From assembly GCF_030718995.1 (NCBI RefSeq), contig NZ_CP132204.1:3534001-3598000 (forward strand): DNA of 64,000 bases, in the 5' to 3' direction. Every line of letters begins with the position of its first letter. Within the stretch, counting starts at the first letter, position 1. This DNA comes from Arthrobacter oryzae (GTDB lineage: Bacteria > Actinomycetota > Actinomycetes > Actinomycetales > Micrococcaceae). Of the stretch, positions 1 to 9,000 are shown one piece after another. Under the pieces are notes generated by a model. The model was not told the DNA's origin. It saw only the letters and a list, made by a program, of their open reading frames with translations, and searched no databases. Position numbers and translations under genes: made by a program.

Positions 1-105
1 CCCCTGCGAGAATTCCAGCAGCAGTTGCAGCCGCTCGGGTTCGGTCAGGGCCTGGAAGTCGTCAACTATTTCCGCCAGCGCGGCGGGAAGGGCGTGGTTA
101 TTCAT
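1..105 (-). CDS. sufE: SufE-like Fe-S assembly protein, N-terminal fragment
   Basis: Only the first 35 codons are in the window; the gene runs off the left edge. The protein starts MNNHALPAALAEIVDDF and continues into an LxEPERLQLLLEFS stretch, which is the typical opening of actinobacterial SufE proteins. SufE accepts sulfur from a cysteine desulfurase during iron-sulfur cluster assembly. The ATG at 105 lies 10 bases downstream of the sseA stop, so the two are probably cotranscribed, a common pairing in Arthrobacter relatives. The family call rests on this short N-terminus and on context; the catalytic cysteine is outside the window. Confidence 0.6.
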   Translation of the reverse strand, partial: MNNHALPAALAEIVDDFQALTEPERLQLLLEFSQG

Positions 106-115
106 CACGTCCAGT

Positions 116-1027
116 TTACGCCGGTACGGTGCCGCGCTCGGATCCCTTGGTGATGGGTACCCGCACGGCGTTGCCCCACTCGGTCCAGGAGCCGTCGTAG
201 TTGCGTACGGTATCGAAGCCCAGCAGGTACTTCAGGGCGAACCACGTGTGGCTGGAACGCTCGCCGATACGGCAGTACGCCACCACGTCGTCGCCCTCCG
301 TGAGGCCGGCTTCGCCGAGGTAGAGGGCCTCGAGTTCAGGGCGGTTGCGGTAGGTGCCGTCCTCGGCCGCCGCACGGGCCCACGGGATGGAAGCGGCGGT
401 GGGGATGTGGCCGCCACGCAGGGCGCCTTCCTCGGGGTAGGCAGGCATGTGGGTGCGCTGGCCGGTGTATTCCTCGGTGGAGCGCACGTCGATCAGCGGC
501 TTGCCGAAGTGGGCCAGAACGTCCTCCTTGAATGCGCGGATGGGGGCGTCGTTGCGGTCCACCTCGGGGTATTCGGCAGGTGAGGGGACGGTGACATCCG
601 TGGTGAGCGCACGGCCTTCGGCGATCCACTTGTCGCGGCCACCGTCGAGCAACCTGACGTCCTCGTGGCCAAACAGGGTGAAAACCCACAGTGCGTAGGC
701 AGCCCACCAGTTGGACTTGTCGCCGTAGATCACCACGGTGCTGTCCCGGGAGATCCCCTTCGCTGCGGCCAGTGCCGCAAACGCCTTGCCGTCAACGTAA
801 TCGCGGGTGACCTCGTCATTCAGGTCCGTATGCCAGTCGATCTTGACGGCACCGGGAATGTGGCCGGTTTCGTAGAGGAGGACATCTTCATCGGACTCCA
901 CCACCACGAGCTTGCCGCCGTCCAGCGCGCCGCCGTCGAGGGCTGCCGCCAGCCATTCGGTGGAGACGAGGCGCTCCGGGTGCGCGTACGCTGCAAATTT
1001 TTCGTTTTCTTCAACTGGGTAGGACAT
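116..1027 (-). CDS. sseA: Thiosulfate/3-mercaptopyruvate sulfurtransferase (tandem rhodanese)
   Basis: A 303-residue two-domain rhodanese of normal family length. The N-terminal, non-catalytic domain (about 15-135) keeps the [14 protein letters not shown] pattern. The C-terminal domain (about 160-290) carries a second [12 protein letters not shown] motif and the active-site loop [11 protein letters not shown], with the catalytic cysteine at residue 252. The enzyme moves sulfane sulfur from thiosulfate or mercaptopyruvate to an acceptor; the loop looks more like the thiosulfate type, but substrate cannot be decided from sequence alone. It lies directly upstream of the SufE-like gene, so a role in sulfur supply is plausible. 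It is divergent from zapE. Confidence 0.9.
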   Translation of the reverse strand: MSYPVEENEKFAAYAHPERLVSTEWLAAALDGGALDGGKLVVVESDEDVLLYETGHIPGAVKIDWHTDLNDEVTRDYVDGKAFAALAAAKGISRDSTVVIYGDKSNWWAAYALWVFTLFGHEDVRLLDGGRDKWIAEGRALTTDVTVPSPAEYPEVDRNDAPIRAFKEDVLAHFGKPLIDVRSTEEYTGQRTHMPAYPEEGALRGGHIPTAASIPWARAAAEDGTYRNRPELEALYLGEAGLTEGDDVVAYCRIGERSSHTWFALKYLLGFDTVRNYDGSWTEWGNAVRVPITKGSERGTVPA

Positions 1028-1172
1028 GGGGATGGCCTTTCACTGAAACGGTCAAACTGAAACGGTCAGGGGCCCCTTGCCACCGGGAGGCGTTGCTGCG
1101 GCCGGGCCAGTTCCAACACTAGCCACGCCCCGGCAGTATTGCGCCACTGCGTTCACAGGGCGAAATATGCCC

Positions 1173-1201
1173 TTGGTCACGTGCGCTCGCCGCGTTAATA
1201 G
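1173..1201 (+). promoter_or_regulatory. Possible zapE promoter
   Basis: TTGGTC (1173-1178) is followed after 17 bases by TAATAG (1196-1201). It lies in the 233-base divergent region between sseA and zapE, 59 bases before the zapE start. The match to a housekeeping promoter is moderate; this is inference. Confidence 0.3.
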
Positions 1202-1260
1202 GCCGAAGCCGCATTGCCGGTATTCTTTCTGGGGACACGAGACCAGCAGAACGGACCACC

Positions 1261-2298
1261 TTGGTACAGATCGAACAGCTCTCCGCGCGGACACCGTCAG
1301 TATCCGTGGATGAACTCCTCAAGGGTTTCTATCCCTCCCCGCGGTTCGGCGAGGTGTCCTTTGGCAGCTACCGTCCCGACCCTTCACAGCCGAGCCAGGC
1401 GGGCGCGGTCACGGCGTTGGAATCGTTCGCGACCGGCGTCGGTGCCAACGGAAGCTCCGGACTGTTCAGGAAGCTGTTTGCGAAGAAGGACAATTCGCGT
1501 GCCGGCATCTATCTGGATGGCGGCTTCGGTGTGGGTAAGACGCACCTGCTGGCCTCGCTGTGGCACGCGGCCCCCGGGCCCAAGGCGTTCGGCACCTTCG
1601 TGGAGTACACCAACCTGGTAGGCGCCCTCTCCTTCCGCAAGACCGTTGAGGCGCTGAGCAACTACAAGCTCGTGTGCATCGACGAGTTCGAACTCGACGA
1701 TCCGGGCGACACGGTGCTGATGTCCCGGCTGATGCGGGAACTGGCGGACGCCGGGGTCAAGCTGGCCGCCACCTCCAATACCCTCCCCGGTTCACTGGGA
1801 GACGGACGGTTCGCGGCGGTCGACTTCCAGCGGGAGATCCAGGTGCTGGCAGACCAGTTCGACGTGGTGAGGATCGACGGCGAGGACTTCCGCCACCGCG
1901 GACTCCCGGCAGCGCCGGCTCCGTTGAAGAACGACGAGCTGACGCACCACATGCAGGCGGAATTCCACGGCAAGACGGTGGCCCGGGACGATTTCAAGAC
2001 CCTTATCAACCATCTCGCGGGCGTCCACCCCAGCCGGTACCGGCAACTCCTGGCCGGCATCGAAGGCGTGGTGTGGCGTGATGTTGAAACCATCACGGAG
2101 CAGGCAGTGGCCCTCCGGTTCGTCGTGCTGGCGGACCGGCTGTACGACAAGGACGTGCCCATCCTCGCCAGCGGCGTTCCGTTCGATCAGCTCTTCACCG
2201 AAGAAATGATGAACGGCGGTTACACCAAGAAGTACTACCGGGCGGTGTCCCGGCTGACGGCGCTGGCCCGCGAAGGGCAGAACCACGAACCGTCCTAG
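1261..2298 (+). CDS. zapE: Cell division protein ZapE (AFG1-like ATPase)
   Basis: A 345-residue P-loop ATPase of the AFG1/ZapE family. Walker A GGFGVGKT lies at residues 87-94 and Walker B IDEFEL at 140-145, followed by the ATSNTLPGSLGDGRF sensor region and a C-terminal RFVVLADRLYD segment typical of the family. In other bacteria ZapE associates with the division ring; the actinobacterial role is less clear. The frame opens with TTG at 1261, the first usable start, and no better ATG precedes the conserved N-terminus. It is a single gene, divergent from sseA and convergent with the small antitoxin-like gene, separated from that gene by a hairpin. Confidence 0.88.
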   Translation: MVQIEQLSARTPSVSVDELLKGFYPSPRFGEVSFGSYRPDPSQPSQAGAVTALESFATGVGANGSSGLFRKLFAKKDNSRAGIYLDGGFGVGKTHLLASLWHAAPGPKAFGTFVEYTNLVGALSFRKTVEALSNYKLVCIDEFELDDPGDTVLMSRLMRELADAGVKLAATSNTLPGSLGDGRFAAVDFQREIQVLADQFDVVRIDGEDFRHRGLPAAPAPLKNDELTHHMQAEFHGKTVARDDFKTLINHLAGVHPSRYRQLLAGIEGVVWRDVETITEQAVALRFVVLADRLYDKDVPILASGVPFDQLFTEEMMNGGYTKKYYRAVSRLTALAREGQNHEPS

Positions 2299-2325
2299 TT
2301 TTTGAGCGCCGCCCTTAAACGCCAA

Positions 2326-2361
2326 AGGTGCCGGCGCCGCCTCACGGCGGGACCGGCACCT
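2326..2361. terminator. Hairpin between convergent genes
   Basis: AGGTGCCGG (2326-2334) pairs with CCGGCACCT (2353-2361) around an inner CCGCC/GGCGG stem. It lies between the zapE stop and the end of the minus-strand antitoxin-like gene, so it could stop transcription from either side. There is no clear T-run. Confidence 0.5.
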
Positions 2362-2377
2362 CGCTGACGTTCCTGGG

Positions 2378-2647
2378 TTAGAGGCCCTGCTGCCGGGGTT
2401 CACCGGTTACAGGGGGCTCTCCGGCGACGGGAGGTTCTTCGACGACGGGTGCCGTTTTCGGCCTGTTGTCGACCTTATCCACGAGGCCGGCTGCGCCTTT
2501 CTGAACGGAATCGATCTTGTCGGCGTACTTTCCGCCGGTCTTTGTGTCGATGAAATCACCGGCTTTGCCGATGCCGTCCTTGATGGCCTGTTCATTGCCA
2601 CCAACCAGTCGCTGAGCCTTGCCCTTTAGATCGTCAAGAATACCCAC
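2378..2647 (-). CDS. MT0933-type antitoxin-like small protein
   Basis: An 89-residue charged protein that starts GILDDLKGKAQRLVGGNEQ and then has IGKAGDFIDTKTGGKYADKID, the pattern of the MT0933-like antitoxin family (Rv0909 relatives). The C-terminal third is proline- and glutamate-rich. The start is the GTG at 2647: a GGGAGG ribosome site sits 5 bases upstream, and the longer upstream reading frame lacks conservation. In mycobacteria members may pair with a toxin, but no toxin-like gene lies beside it, so an antitoxin role is unproven. It could equally be a CsbD-like stress protein. Confidence 0.65.
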   Translation of the reverse strand: MGILDDLKGKAQRLVGGNEQAIKDGIGKAGDFIDTKTGGKYADKIDSVQKGAAGLVDKVDNRPKTAPVVEEPPVAGEPPVTGEPRQQGL

Positions 2648-2791
2648 GGGCACCTCCCTTCTGTCGCGGAGCCAGATCGCTCCTCCGCCTTCGATCCTAG
2701 CCCGAGTCACTGGGCGTGCCAAGGGTACGCGCCGGGAGTTGTCTAGGGTCCTGGTGCCCTATTCAGGGTGGCTGTGCCGGAGCCGGGCAGC

Positions 2792-2816
2792 AAAAAAGCA
2801 GCTCCGGAGAGCTGCT
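2792..2816 (-). terminator. Rho-independent terminator of the tRNA cluster
   Basis: On the minus strand AGCAGCTC, a four-base loop and GAGCTGCT form a perfect stem followed by six or more T residues. It begins a few bases after the 3' end of the last minus-strand tRNA-Val, so it ends the five-tRNA transcript. Confidence 0.85.
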
Positions 2817-2822
2817 TCGTGG

Positions 2823-2894
2823 TGGGCGATACTGGGATCGAACCAGTGACCTCTTCCGTGTCAGGGAAGCGCGCTACCGCTGCGCCAATCGCCC
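2823..2894 (-). tRNA. tRNA-Val (GAC)
   Basis: 72 bases form a full cloverleaf: acceptor GGGCGAT/ATCGCCC, anticodon stem CTTCC/GGAAG with loop CTGACAC (anticodon GAC), and T arm ACTGG/CCAGT. CCA is encoded just after the discriminator A. It is the last gene of the minus-strand cluster and is identical to the copy at 3071-3142. Confidence 0.95.
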
Positions 2895-2937
2895 GGGCCC
2901 GGAGTAGCCGGGGGTGTTACGGGATTAAAGAAAAGAG

Positions 2938-3010
<73 letters not shown>

Positions 3011-3070
3011 ACATGAAGCACGTACCGGCGGAACCGGACGTTCAACAACAAGCAAGTTTCCTTGCTCTGG

Positions 3071-3142
3071 TGGGCGATACTGGGATCGAACCAGTGACCT
3101 CTTCCGTGTCAGGGAAGCGCGCTACCGCTGCGCCAATCGCCC
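3071..3142 (-). tRNA. tRNA-Val (GAC), second copy
   Basis: Sequence-identical to the tRNA-Val(GAC) at 2823-2894, again with encoded CCA. The Val-Gly unit appears twice in the cluster, separated by the tRNA-Cys, which suggests local duplication. Confidence 0.95.
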
Positions 3143-3183
3143 AAATGTTCTCCGGGATGAACCGGATACCAAGGTTTTCACCG

Positions 3184-3254
3184 AGGTGGGTACGGGATTC
3201 GAACCCGTGTATACGGCTTTGCAGGCCGCTGCCTCGCCTCTCGGCCAACCCACC
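3184..3254 (-). tRNA. tRNA-Cys (GCA)
   Basis: A 71-base cloverleaf: acceptor GGTGGGT/ACCCACC, anticodon stem GCGGC/GCCGT with loop CTGCAAA (anticodon GCA), T arm ACGGG/CCCGT. CCA is not encoded. Confidence 0.95.
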
Positions 3255-3300
3255 GTGTAAGCCAGGTTCCTGGGAACCTTTGCCATGACAGTGTCCTGCG

Positions 3301-3373
<73 letters not shown>

Positions 3374-3713
3374 ATTATTGTCAGCATTTCCATGCCGCAT
3401 TCGGCATTTCCTCGCGTTCCAACGAGTAAGAACTCTATAGGAGGTTCTGGCAACTTACAAATCGGGGAGTCGTCACAGACGCCCGACGGCCCTGCTTCCT
3501 TGAAATCTAGGGGATTTTCCTAATTACAGGGTTGTAATTCAGGGGGTTCCGTTGCTGCGTTTGTGGTCCGTACCCCGCGGCAAGGCGCCCGATGGCAGCC
3601 TGCCGTCCCCGGGGGCCGGGGCCTTCAGGATCGACTGCTGCAGGCGAGCAATCCGGTGCCCGGTCGTCCGATTTCCAAATGGCGCCGGGGTGGGCTAGCA
3701 TTCAATGGCATTG
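3374..3713. other. Intergenic region between divergent tRNA transcripts
   Basis: 340 bases without a supportable gene. It holds the promoter-like sequence for the minus-strand tRNA cluster. The right part must hold the promoter for tRNA-Val(CAC), but no clear match was found. Short open frames here lack ribosome sites and recognisable products. Confidence 0.6.
3432..3460 (-). promoter_or_regulatory. Probable promoter of the minus-strand tRNA cluster
   Basis: On the minus strand TTGTAA (3460-3455) and TAGAGT (3437-3432) are 17 bases apart. The -10 ends 58 bases before the first tRNA-Gly, a spacing that fits a short processed leader. Confidence 0.45.
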
Positions 3714-3785
3714 GGGCGATTGGCGCAGTGGTAGCGCGCTTCGTTCACACCGAAGAGGTCACTGGTTCGAACCCAGTATCGCCCA
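3714..3785 (+). tRNA. tRNA-Val (CAC)
   Basis: A 72-base cloverleaf with the same acceptor, D and T arms as the Val(GAC) genes but anticodon loop TTCACAC (anticodon CAC), reading GUG codons. CCA is encoded at 3786-3788. It is transcribed alone on the plus strand and followed at once by a terminator. Confidence 0.95.
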
Positions 3786-3791
3786 CCAATG

Positions 3792-3832
3792 AATGGCCCG
3801 TTCCGCTGACCCAGCGGAACGGGCCATTTCGC
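3792..3832 (+). terminator. Terminator after tRNA-Val (CAC)
   Basis: A perfect 16-base-pair stem (3792-3807 with 3813-3828) and a five-base loop, starting seven bases after the tRNA body and followed by TCGCTTTT. Confidence 0.85.
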
Positions 3833-3892
3833 TTTTCCGGCCTTTCCAGTGCGGGCCGCAATCCTGTCAGCCCTCCATGAAAGAGTGATTGC

Positions 3893-4789
3893 ATGACTGA
3901 TCCACTCCTTGCCCACGCCACGGAATACGGGCGGATGTATGCGCGCTCCACATCCGAGTCATTTTCCGTCCCGTCCATCACCACTGTCATCGGCCAGCAG
4001 CCGCACGGTCTGGATGGCTGGTTCGGCTACATGGGGGCGAACAGCCTGGCCAGCGATCCGCTGCTGCCCGGCATCCTGGGAAGCCCTGCCAAGGTCCGGC
4101 AGGCGGTCAGCCGGGCCGCCAAAGCCGCGGAGGCGTACCGCGACGACGCCGCCAAGCGCGGTGACCGTGTGCACAACTACTGCGAACAGGTTGCGCTCAG
4201 GGCGCTCGGCCGGCCTCATCAGATGAAGGAAATGCGGGAGGCGTTGGCAGCCAACGGCGAGGAAGCCTTCGCGGCGCGCTTCGATGAATGGTGGGAACTC
4301 TTCGGCGTGGAGCCCGTGGCTCCGGAAGTCACTGTCTGGAACAAGACCGTGGGCTACGCGGGAACCCTTGACCTTGTTGCCAAAATCAATGGCAGGACCT
4401 GCATCATCGACTACAAGACCAAGGGGACCACCCGGGACGGAACCGTCAAGCCGCTGGACGACAAAGTGGTGATGCAACTGGTGGCGGGCATGAAGGCCGA
4501 AGAAAGCCTCGTGGACCCCGTTGCCGGGGAATGGGAGCCCTGGCAGCACGGCGAATCACCCATCCTCCTGGCGGTTGCCATCGGGCAGACAGAGGTGCGG
4601 CCGATGCGGGCCAACCCGGATGTGCTCAAGCACCACTGGTGGAAGTTCTGCGCCCTCCGGCGGGTCTGGGAGATGTCAGCCGACACTGTCAGTGCCGGAA
4701 CGGCGCTGCTCCCGGTGGCACCGCCGCCGGTGCCTGCATCGCCGGGCTCTGCACAGGCGCCCGAACTTCAGGCTGTGCCCGGCAGGTAG
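3893..4789 (+). CDS. PD-(D/E)XK nuclease superfamily protein
   Basis: A 298-residue protein whose centre (about 150-180) reads VGYAGTLDLVAKINGRTCIIDYKTK. This is the D...DxK core of RecB-like PD-(D/E)XK nucleases, preceded by an RGDRVHNYCEQ helix that is usual in the RecB-type branch. A later QLVAGMKAEE helix fits the QxxxY-like motif position. The C-terminal 40 residues are a proline/alanine-rich tail. It starts at ATG 3893, follows the tRNA terminator and precedes def by 68 bases. A DNA-processing role is inferred from the fold; substrate and partner are unknown. Confidence 0.7.
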   Translation: MTDPLLAHATEYGRMYARSTSESFSVPSITTVIGQQPHGLDGWFGYMGANSLASDPLLPGILGSPAKVRQAVSRAAKAAEAYRDDAAKRGDRVHNYCEQVALRALGRPHQMKEMREALAANGEEAFAARFDEWWELFGVEPVAPEVTVWNKTVGYAGTLDLVAKINGRTCIIDYKTKGTTRDGTVKPLDDKVVMQLVAGMKAEESLVDPVAGEWEPWQHGESPILLAVAIGQTEVRPMRANPDVLKHHWWKFCALRRVWEMSADTVSAGTALLPVAPPPVPASPGSAQAPELQAVPGR

Positions 4790-4857
4790 CCGGCCAACTA
4801 AACTGGACTGGATCCCACCGCCTATTCCCGTAGAGCTCACCGAAGGACAGATTGCAC

Positions 4858-5445
4858 ATGGCCATTTTGAATATCCGCATTATCGGCGACCCTGTGCTGC
4901 GCACGGTTGCCGAGCCCGTGACGGAATTCGGGCCGGAACTCGCGAAACTCGTTGCAGACATGACCGAGACCATGGAGGACGTGGACGGCGCAGGGCTGGC
5001 CGCGCCCCAGGTGGGCGTCAGCAAGAGGGTCTTCACGTACCGCATCGGCGGAGTGGAAGGCCACATCATTAACCCGGTGCTCGAAAACAGCGAGGACTTC
5101 CAGCCCGATGAGGTGGAGGGCTGCCTTTCCATCCCGGGCCTTGGCTTTCCCGTCCGCCGGCGCCGGGCCACCCGGGTCACCGGCGTCGACCTGCACGGAA
5201 ACCCCGTCACCGTGGAGGGCGAGGGCATGCTGGCCCGCTGCTTCCAGCATGAAACAGACCACCTGGACGGCATCCTCTTCACCGACCGGCTCGAAGGCGA
5301 AGACCGCAAGTCCGCCCTGCGTTCCATCCGCAACGCCAACTACGACGCCATCACCGAACGGACGACGTCGAAGCGGGCTAAGACCGTGGGATCCAGTTTC
5401 GGCGGCGGCAGCTTCGGCGGCGGCAGCTTTGGCGCTGCCGAGTGA
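4858..5445 (+). CDS. def: Peptide deformylase
   Basis: This 195-residue metalloenzyme removes the N-formyl group from new proteins. All three motifs are present: GAGLAAPQVG (about 45-53), EGCLS with the metal-binding Cys89, and QHETDHLDG with His131, Glu132 and His135. A TTG lies two codons upstream but the ATG at 4858 fits the family N-terminus. The last 17 residues form an unusual SFGGGSFGGGSFGAAE tail beyond the normal enzyme end. Its stop overlaps the fmt start (GTGA), so deformylase and formyltransferase are translationally coupled. Confidence 0.95.
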   Translation: MAILNIRIIGDPVLRTVAEPVTEFGPELAKLVADMTETMEDVDGAGLAAPQVGVSKRVFTYRIGGVEGHIINPVLENSEDFQPDEVEGCLSIPGLGFPVRRRRATRVTGVDLHGNPVTVEGEGMLARCFQHETDHLDGILFTDRLEGEDRKSALRSIRNANYDAITERTTSKRAKTVGSSFGGGSFGGGSFGAAE

Positions 5446-6362
5446 GGGTTCTCTTCGCCGGGACTCCCGCTGTCGCAGTGCCCTCCCTGGATGCATTGGT
5501 CCAGGCAGGCTTTGACGTCGTCGCCGTCCTGACCCGGCCGGACGCGCCGATCGGACGCAAACGCGTGCTCACGCCGTCGCCCGTTGCCGCGCGCGCCGCC
5601 GAACTGGGCATTGAGGTGATCCATGCCGCCAAGGTTGACGCGGAGGTCACGGAGAGGATCGCGGCCACGGCGCCTGATGCCGCGGCCATCGTGGCCTACG
5701 GAGGCCTCATCCCGCGCGCTGCGCTGGACATTCCCCGGCACGGCTGGATCAACCTGCACTTCTCCCTGCTCCCCGCCTGGCGTGGCGCCGCACCCGTGCA
5801 GCGCGCCGTCATGGCCGGCGACGACATCACCGGAGCTGTGACGTTCCTCCTCGAAGAAGGGCTGGATACCGGTCCTGTATTCGGCACCCTCACCGAGGCA
5901 GTCCGCCCGGACGACACCTCCGGAGAACTCCTGGAGCGGCTCTCGCACAGCGGCGCGGTGCTGCTCGCCCAGACATTGTCGGCGATCGAGGCGGGCCGCG
6001 CGGTAGCTGTTCCGCAGTCAGGCGACGTATCCCTGGCGCCCAAACTGGGCCTCCACGACGGTCGGATCAACTGGCACGAACCCGCCCTCGCCCTCGGGCG
6101 CAGGGCGCGCGGCGTGACGCCCGAACCCGGCGCGTGGACCACATTGGACGGACAACGGGTCAAACTCGAGCCTGTTGTGCTCCGGCCCGACGCCCCGGCA
6201 CTGCGGCCGGGACACGTACTGCCCGACGGGAAAAGCGTTTTGGTAGGCACGGGATCGCACCCGGTGGAGCTGACGCGCATACAGCCCTCGGGCAAGAAGA
6301 TGATGGCCGCCGCCGACTGGGCGCGCGGACAGGCAGCACTGGAAGGCGTGGTATTCGAATGA
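5442..6362 (+). CDS. fmt: Methionyl-tRNA formyltransferase
   Basis: A 306-residue enzyme that formylates initiator Met-tRNA with 10-formyl-tetrahydrofolate. The N-terminal catalytic domain has INLHFSLLPAWRGAAP, with the conserved Asn-x-His, and the downstream LLEEGLDTGPV segment with the catalytic aspartate. The C-terminal tRNA-binding domain follows from about residue 205. It starts with GTG at 5442, four bases inside def, and its stop overlaps the rsmB start (ATGA). This def-fmt-rsmB order is a standard translation-related operon. Confidence 0.95.
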   Translation: MRVLFAGTPAVAVPSLDALVQAGFDVVAVLTRPDAPIGRKRVLTPSPVAARAAELGIEVIHAAKVDAEVTERIAATAPDAAAIVAYGGLIPRAALDIPRHGWINLHFSLLPAWRGAAPVQRAVMAGDDITGAVTFLLEEGLDTGPVFGTLTEAVRPDDTSGELLERLSHSGAVLLAQTLSAIEAGRAVAVPQSGDVSLAPKLGLHDGRINWHEPALALGRRARGVTPEPGAWTTLDGQRVKLEPVVLRPDAPALRPGHVLPDGKSVLVGTGSHPVELTRIQPSGKKMMAAADWARGQAALEGVVFE

Positions 6363-7969
6363 GCGAGTCCGGCACAGGCGGCAGCGGCCGCGGCAGGGGC
6401 CCCCAGCGGGGGAACGCAAGCGGCGGCGGAGCAGGAGCCGGCGGGCAGTCCAGCGGATTTTCCGGCCGTGGCCGCGGCCGGGACGGCAGCCAGCGGGATG
6501 CCCAGGGCCGGGAGCGCAACCGCGGACCCAAGCGGAACTTCAGCGAGAACGCCCCTTCCCAGCGCACGCGGCGTGCCGATCCGGCCCGCCTGGTGGCGTT
6601 TGAGGTGCTGCGGGCGGTCGCTTCGGAAGACGCCTACGCAAACCTGGTCTTGCCGGCCCGGATCCGCCACCACGGGCTGGACAAGCGGGACGCAGGGTTC
6701 GCCACCGAGCTGAGCTACGGGGCGCTGCGCGGCCAGGGGACCTATGACGCCGTTCTGGCCCGCTGTGTTGACCGGCCGCTGGACCAGCTGGACCCCGCCA
6801 TCCTCGATGCCCTGCGGATCGGCGCCCACCAGCTCCTGGCCATGCGCGTTCCCGCCCACGCGGCACTGGACCAGACCGTGGGACTTGCCCGGGCCGTCAT
6901 TGGCGCCGGGCCGTCCGCCCTGATCAATGCTGTCCTGCGCAAAGTCTCCGCCCACACCCTTGAGGAGTGGCTTGAGCTGCTCCTCAGCGACGAGCACGAT
7001 GACACGCGGATCGCCTCCATCCGCTACGCCCACCCGGAATGGATTGTCCGCGCCCTCAGGCAGTCACTCGTGGCACACGGTCGGCCGGTCACCGAAATCA
7101 ACGAACTCCTCGAAGCGGACAACGCCGCCCCGGTGGTCAACCTCGTGGCACTCCCCGGACTGGGGACCTTGGACGACGCCCTGGAAAGCGGCGCCACCGC
7201 CGGTGAGCTCGTGGAAGGCTCGGCGCTCTCCAGCGGAGGAGACCTGGGCCGCCTGGCGTCAGTCCGTGACGGCAGCACCCGGGTGCAGGATGTCGGCTCG
7301 CAGCTGGTGGCCCGGGCCATGGCTGCCGTGGAACTGAACCGCACGGAGGCGCAGTCCGCCGGCCAGGTCGGAGAGAAATGGCTGGACCTGTGCGCCGGAC
7401 CGGGCGGCAAGGCTGCCCTGTTGGGCGCCCTTGCCCGGCAGCAGGGCGCCACCCTCCTGGCCAATGAACCCGCCCCGCACCGTGCCAAGCTGGTGCGGCA
7501 GGCTCTGTCCGCGGTCCCGCATGAGGTCTGGCATGTCCGGACCGGAGACGGCCGCGACGTAGGCGCTGAAATGGCGGGGACGTTCGACCGCGTGCTCGTC
7601 GACGTCCCCTGCAGCGGACTCGGTGCATTGCGGCGCAGGCCCGAATCCAGGTGGCGGCGCACGCCCAAGGACCTTGCGGACCTCGGCCCGCTCCAGCGTG
7701 AACTGCTGAAGTCGGCACTGGACGCTGTCCGGCCCGGCGGCGTGGTGGCCTACGTGACCTGTTCGCCGCACCCGGCCGAGACCACCGCCGTCGTCTCCGA
7801 TGCGCTGCGCAAGCGCGACGACCTGGAACTGCTCGACGCCGGCGCCGCCCTCGATAAAGTCAGCCTGCCCGGACACCTTGACGCCGGGCACGAACTGACA
7901 GCCCAGCTGTGGCCCCACGTCCACCGGACGGACGCCATGTTCCTGGCGCTCATCCACAAGAAACCCTGA
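6359..7969 (+). CDS. rsmB: 16S rRNA (cytosine-967-C5)-methyltransferase RsmB/Sun
   Basis: A 536-residue protein. After a Gly/Arg-rich N-terminal tail of about 70 residues comes a NusB-like RNA-binding domain (about 75-200) and a Rossmann methyltransferase domain with the SAM motif CAGPGGKA. The two RNA m5C cysteines are in DVPCSGLG (catalytic) and TCSPHPAE (release). The enzyme methylates 16S rRNA. The chosen ATG overlaps the fmt stop; the frame extends further upstream but only through fmt. The tail is basic, rich in RG repeats and probably disordered, and is longer than in enterobacterial Sun. Confidence 0.92.
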   Translation: MSESGTGGSGRGRGPQRGNASGGGAGAGGQSSGFSGRGRGRDGSQRDAQGRERNRGPKRNFSENAPSQRTRRADPARLVAFEVLRAVASEDAYANLVLPARIRHHGLDKRDAGFATELSYGALRGQGTYDAVLARCVDRPLDQLDPAILDALRIGAHQLLAMRVPAHAALDQTVGLARAVIGAGPSALINAVLRKVSAHTLEEWLELLLSDEHDDTRIASIRYAHPEWIVRALRQSLVAHGRPVTEINELLEADNAAPVVNLVALPGLGTLDDALESGATAGELVEGSALSSGGDLGRLASVRDGSTRVQDVGSQLVARAMAAVELNRTEAQSAGQVGEKWLDLCAGPGGKAALLGALARQQGATLLANEPAPHRAKLVRQALSAVPHEVWHVRTGDGRDVGAEMAGTFDRVLVDVPCSGLGALRRRPESRWRRTPKDLADLGPLQRELLKSALDAVRPGGVVAYVTCSPHPAETTAVVSDALRKRDDLELLDAGAALDKVSLPGHLDAGHELTAQLWPHVHRTDAMFLALIHKKP

Positions 7970-7998
7970 TCGCTCCGCCTTACGTGAAAGGAGCCCAC

Positions 7999-8691
7999 AT
8001 GGCTCAGTGCTGCATCAACCCCAGCATCCTCTCCGCAGACTTCGTCAACCTGGAGGCGGAGCTGCGCAGAATCAGCAACGCCGATGCCGTCCACGTTGAC
8101 GTCATGGACAACCACTTTGTGCCGAACCTGACCCTCGGCCTGCCCGTGGTCCAGCGCATCCAGGCCGTGAGCCCGGTGCCGCTGGACGCGCACCTCATGA
8201 TCGCCGATGCAGACCGCTGGGCCCCCGCCTACGCCGACGCGGGCCTCGCCTCCGTGACGTTCCACGTTGAAGCCTCAATCGCCCCCATCAAACTGGCACG
8301 GGAGCTCCGCGCACGCGGGGCAAAAGCCGGAATGGCCCTGCGCCCGGGCACCCCGGTGGAGCCGTACCTGGACATGCTGTCCGAACTGGACCTCCTGCTG
8401 ATCATGACCGTGGAACCCGGCTTCGGCGGCCAGTCGTTCCTCGACCTGACGCTCCCCAAGATCAGGCGCGCCCGGGCAGCGATCGACGGATCCGGCACCG
8501 GAGTGGCACTACAGGTGGACGGCGGCATCACCGACGAGACCATTGTCCGGGCGGCAGAAGCGGGAGCCAACGTTTTTGTGGCCGGCTCCGCCGTCTATGG
8601 CGCAGCGGACCCCGCGACGGCGATCGACCGCCTCCGGGCAGCCGGCTCCCGCCCGGTTTCGGCCGGAACAAGCTCTGTTTCGGAATCATGA
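7999..8691 (+). CDS. rpe: Ribulose-phosphate 3-epimerase
   Basis: A 230-residue TIM-barrel enzyme that interconverts ribulose 5-phosphate and xylulose 5-phosphate in the pentose phosphate pathway. It has the metal-binding [16 protein letters not shown] motif, [13 protein letters not shown] and the phosphate-binding VDGGI and VAGSA motifs. ATG 7999 has an AAAGGAG ribosome site at the right distance. It lies between rsmB and the rib operon; ribulose 5-phosphate is also the substrate of RibB, so the placement is metabolically sensible. Confidence 0.95.
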   Translation: MAQCCINPSILSADFVNLEAELRRISNADAVHVDVMDNHFVPNLTLGLPVVQRIQAVSPVPLDAHLMIADADRWAPAYADAGLASVTFHVEASIAPIKLARELRARGAKAGMALRPGTPVEPYLDMLSELDLLLIMTVEPGFGGQSFLDLTLPKIRRARAAIDGSGTGVALQVDGGITDETIVRAAEAGANVFVAGSAVYGAADPATAIDRLRAAGSRPVSAGTSSVSES

Positions 8692-8751
8692 CGGCGTCTG
8701 GCGGGAATAGCAGGACCAAGCAGTCAGTTGTGACAGAATAACAACACACAC

Positions 8752-8904
8752 TACGTGCTCCGGGGTCGGTGTAAGTCCGAACCGGCGGTGATAGTCCGCG
8801 ACCCGCGAGCCGGCACAGATCCTCTCCAGGAACTGGTCCGGCGGACGGTTGAACCGGTGAAATTCCGGTACCGACAGTTAAAGTCTGGATGAGAGAAGCA
8901 CGTA
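8752..8904 (+). promoter_or_regulatory. FMN riboswitch (RFN element)
   Basis: The closing stem is TACGTGCT (8752-8759) with AGCACGTA (8897-8904). Between them are the conserved RFN blocks: GGGGTCGGTGTAAGTCC, AACCGGCGGTGATAGTCCGC, GAACCGGTGAAATTCCGGTA and CGACAGTTAAAGTCTGGATG. RFN elements bind FMN and reduce rib gene expression. It lies about 100 bases upstream of ribD and should control the whole ribDEBAH operon. The 309 bases between rpe and ribD hold nothing else that can be recognised. Confidence 0.95.
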
Positions 8905-9000
8905 CAGCTGTTACTGCACTGCCCCTTGGGCTGTGCGGTATTGCGCTGTCGTATACCCCCGGAGCCTACGCGGTTCTCGAGGGAAGGAACGACGAACGCT

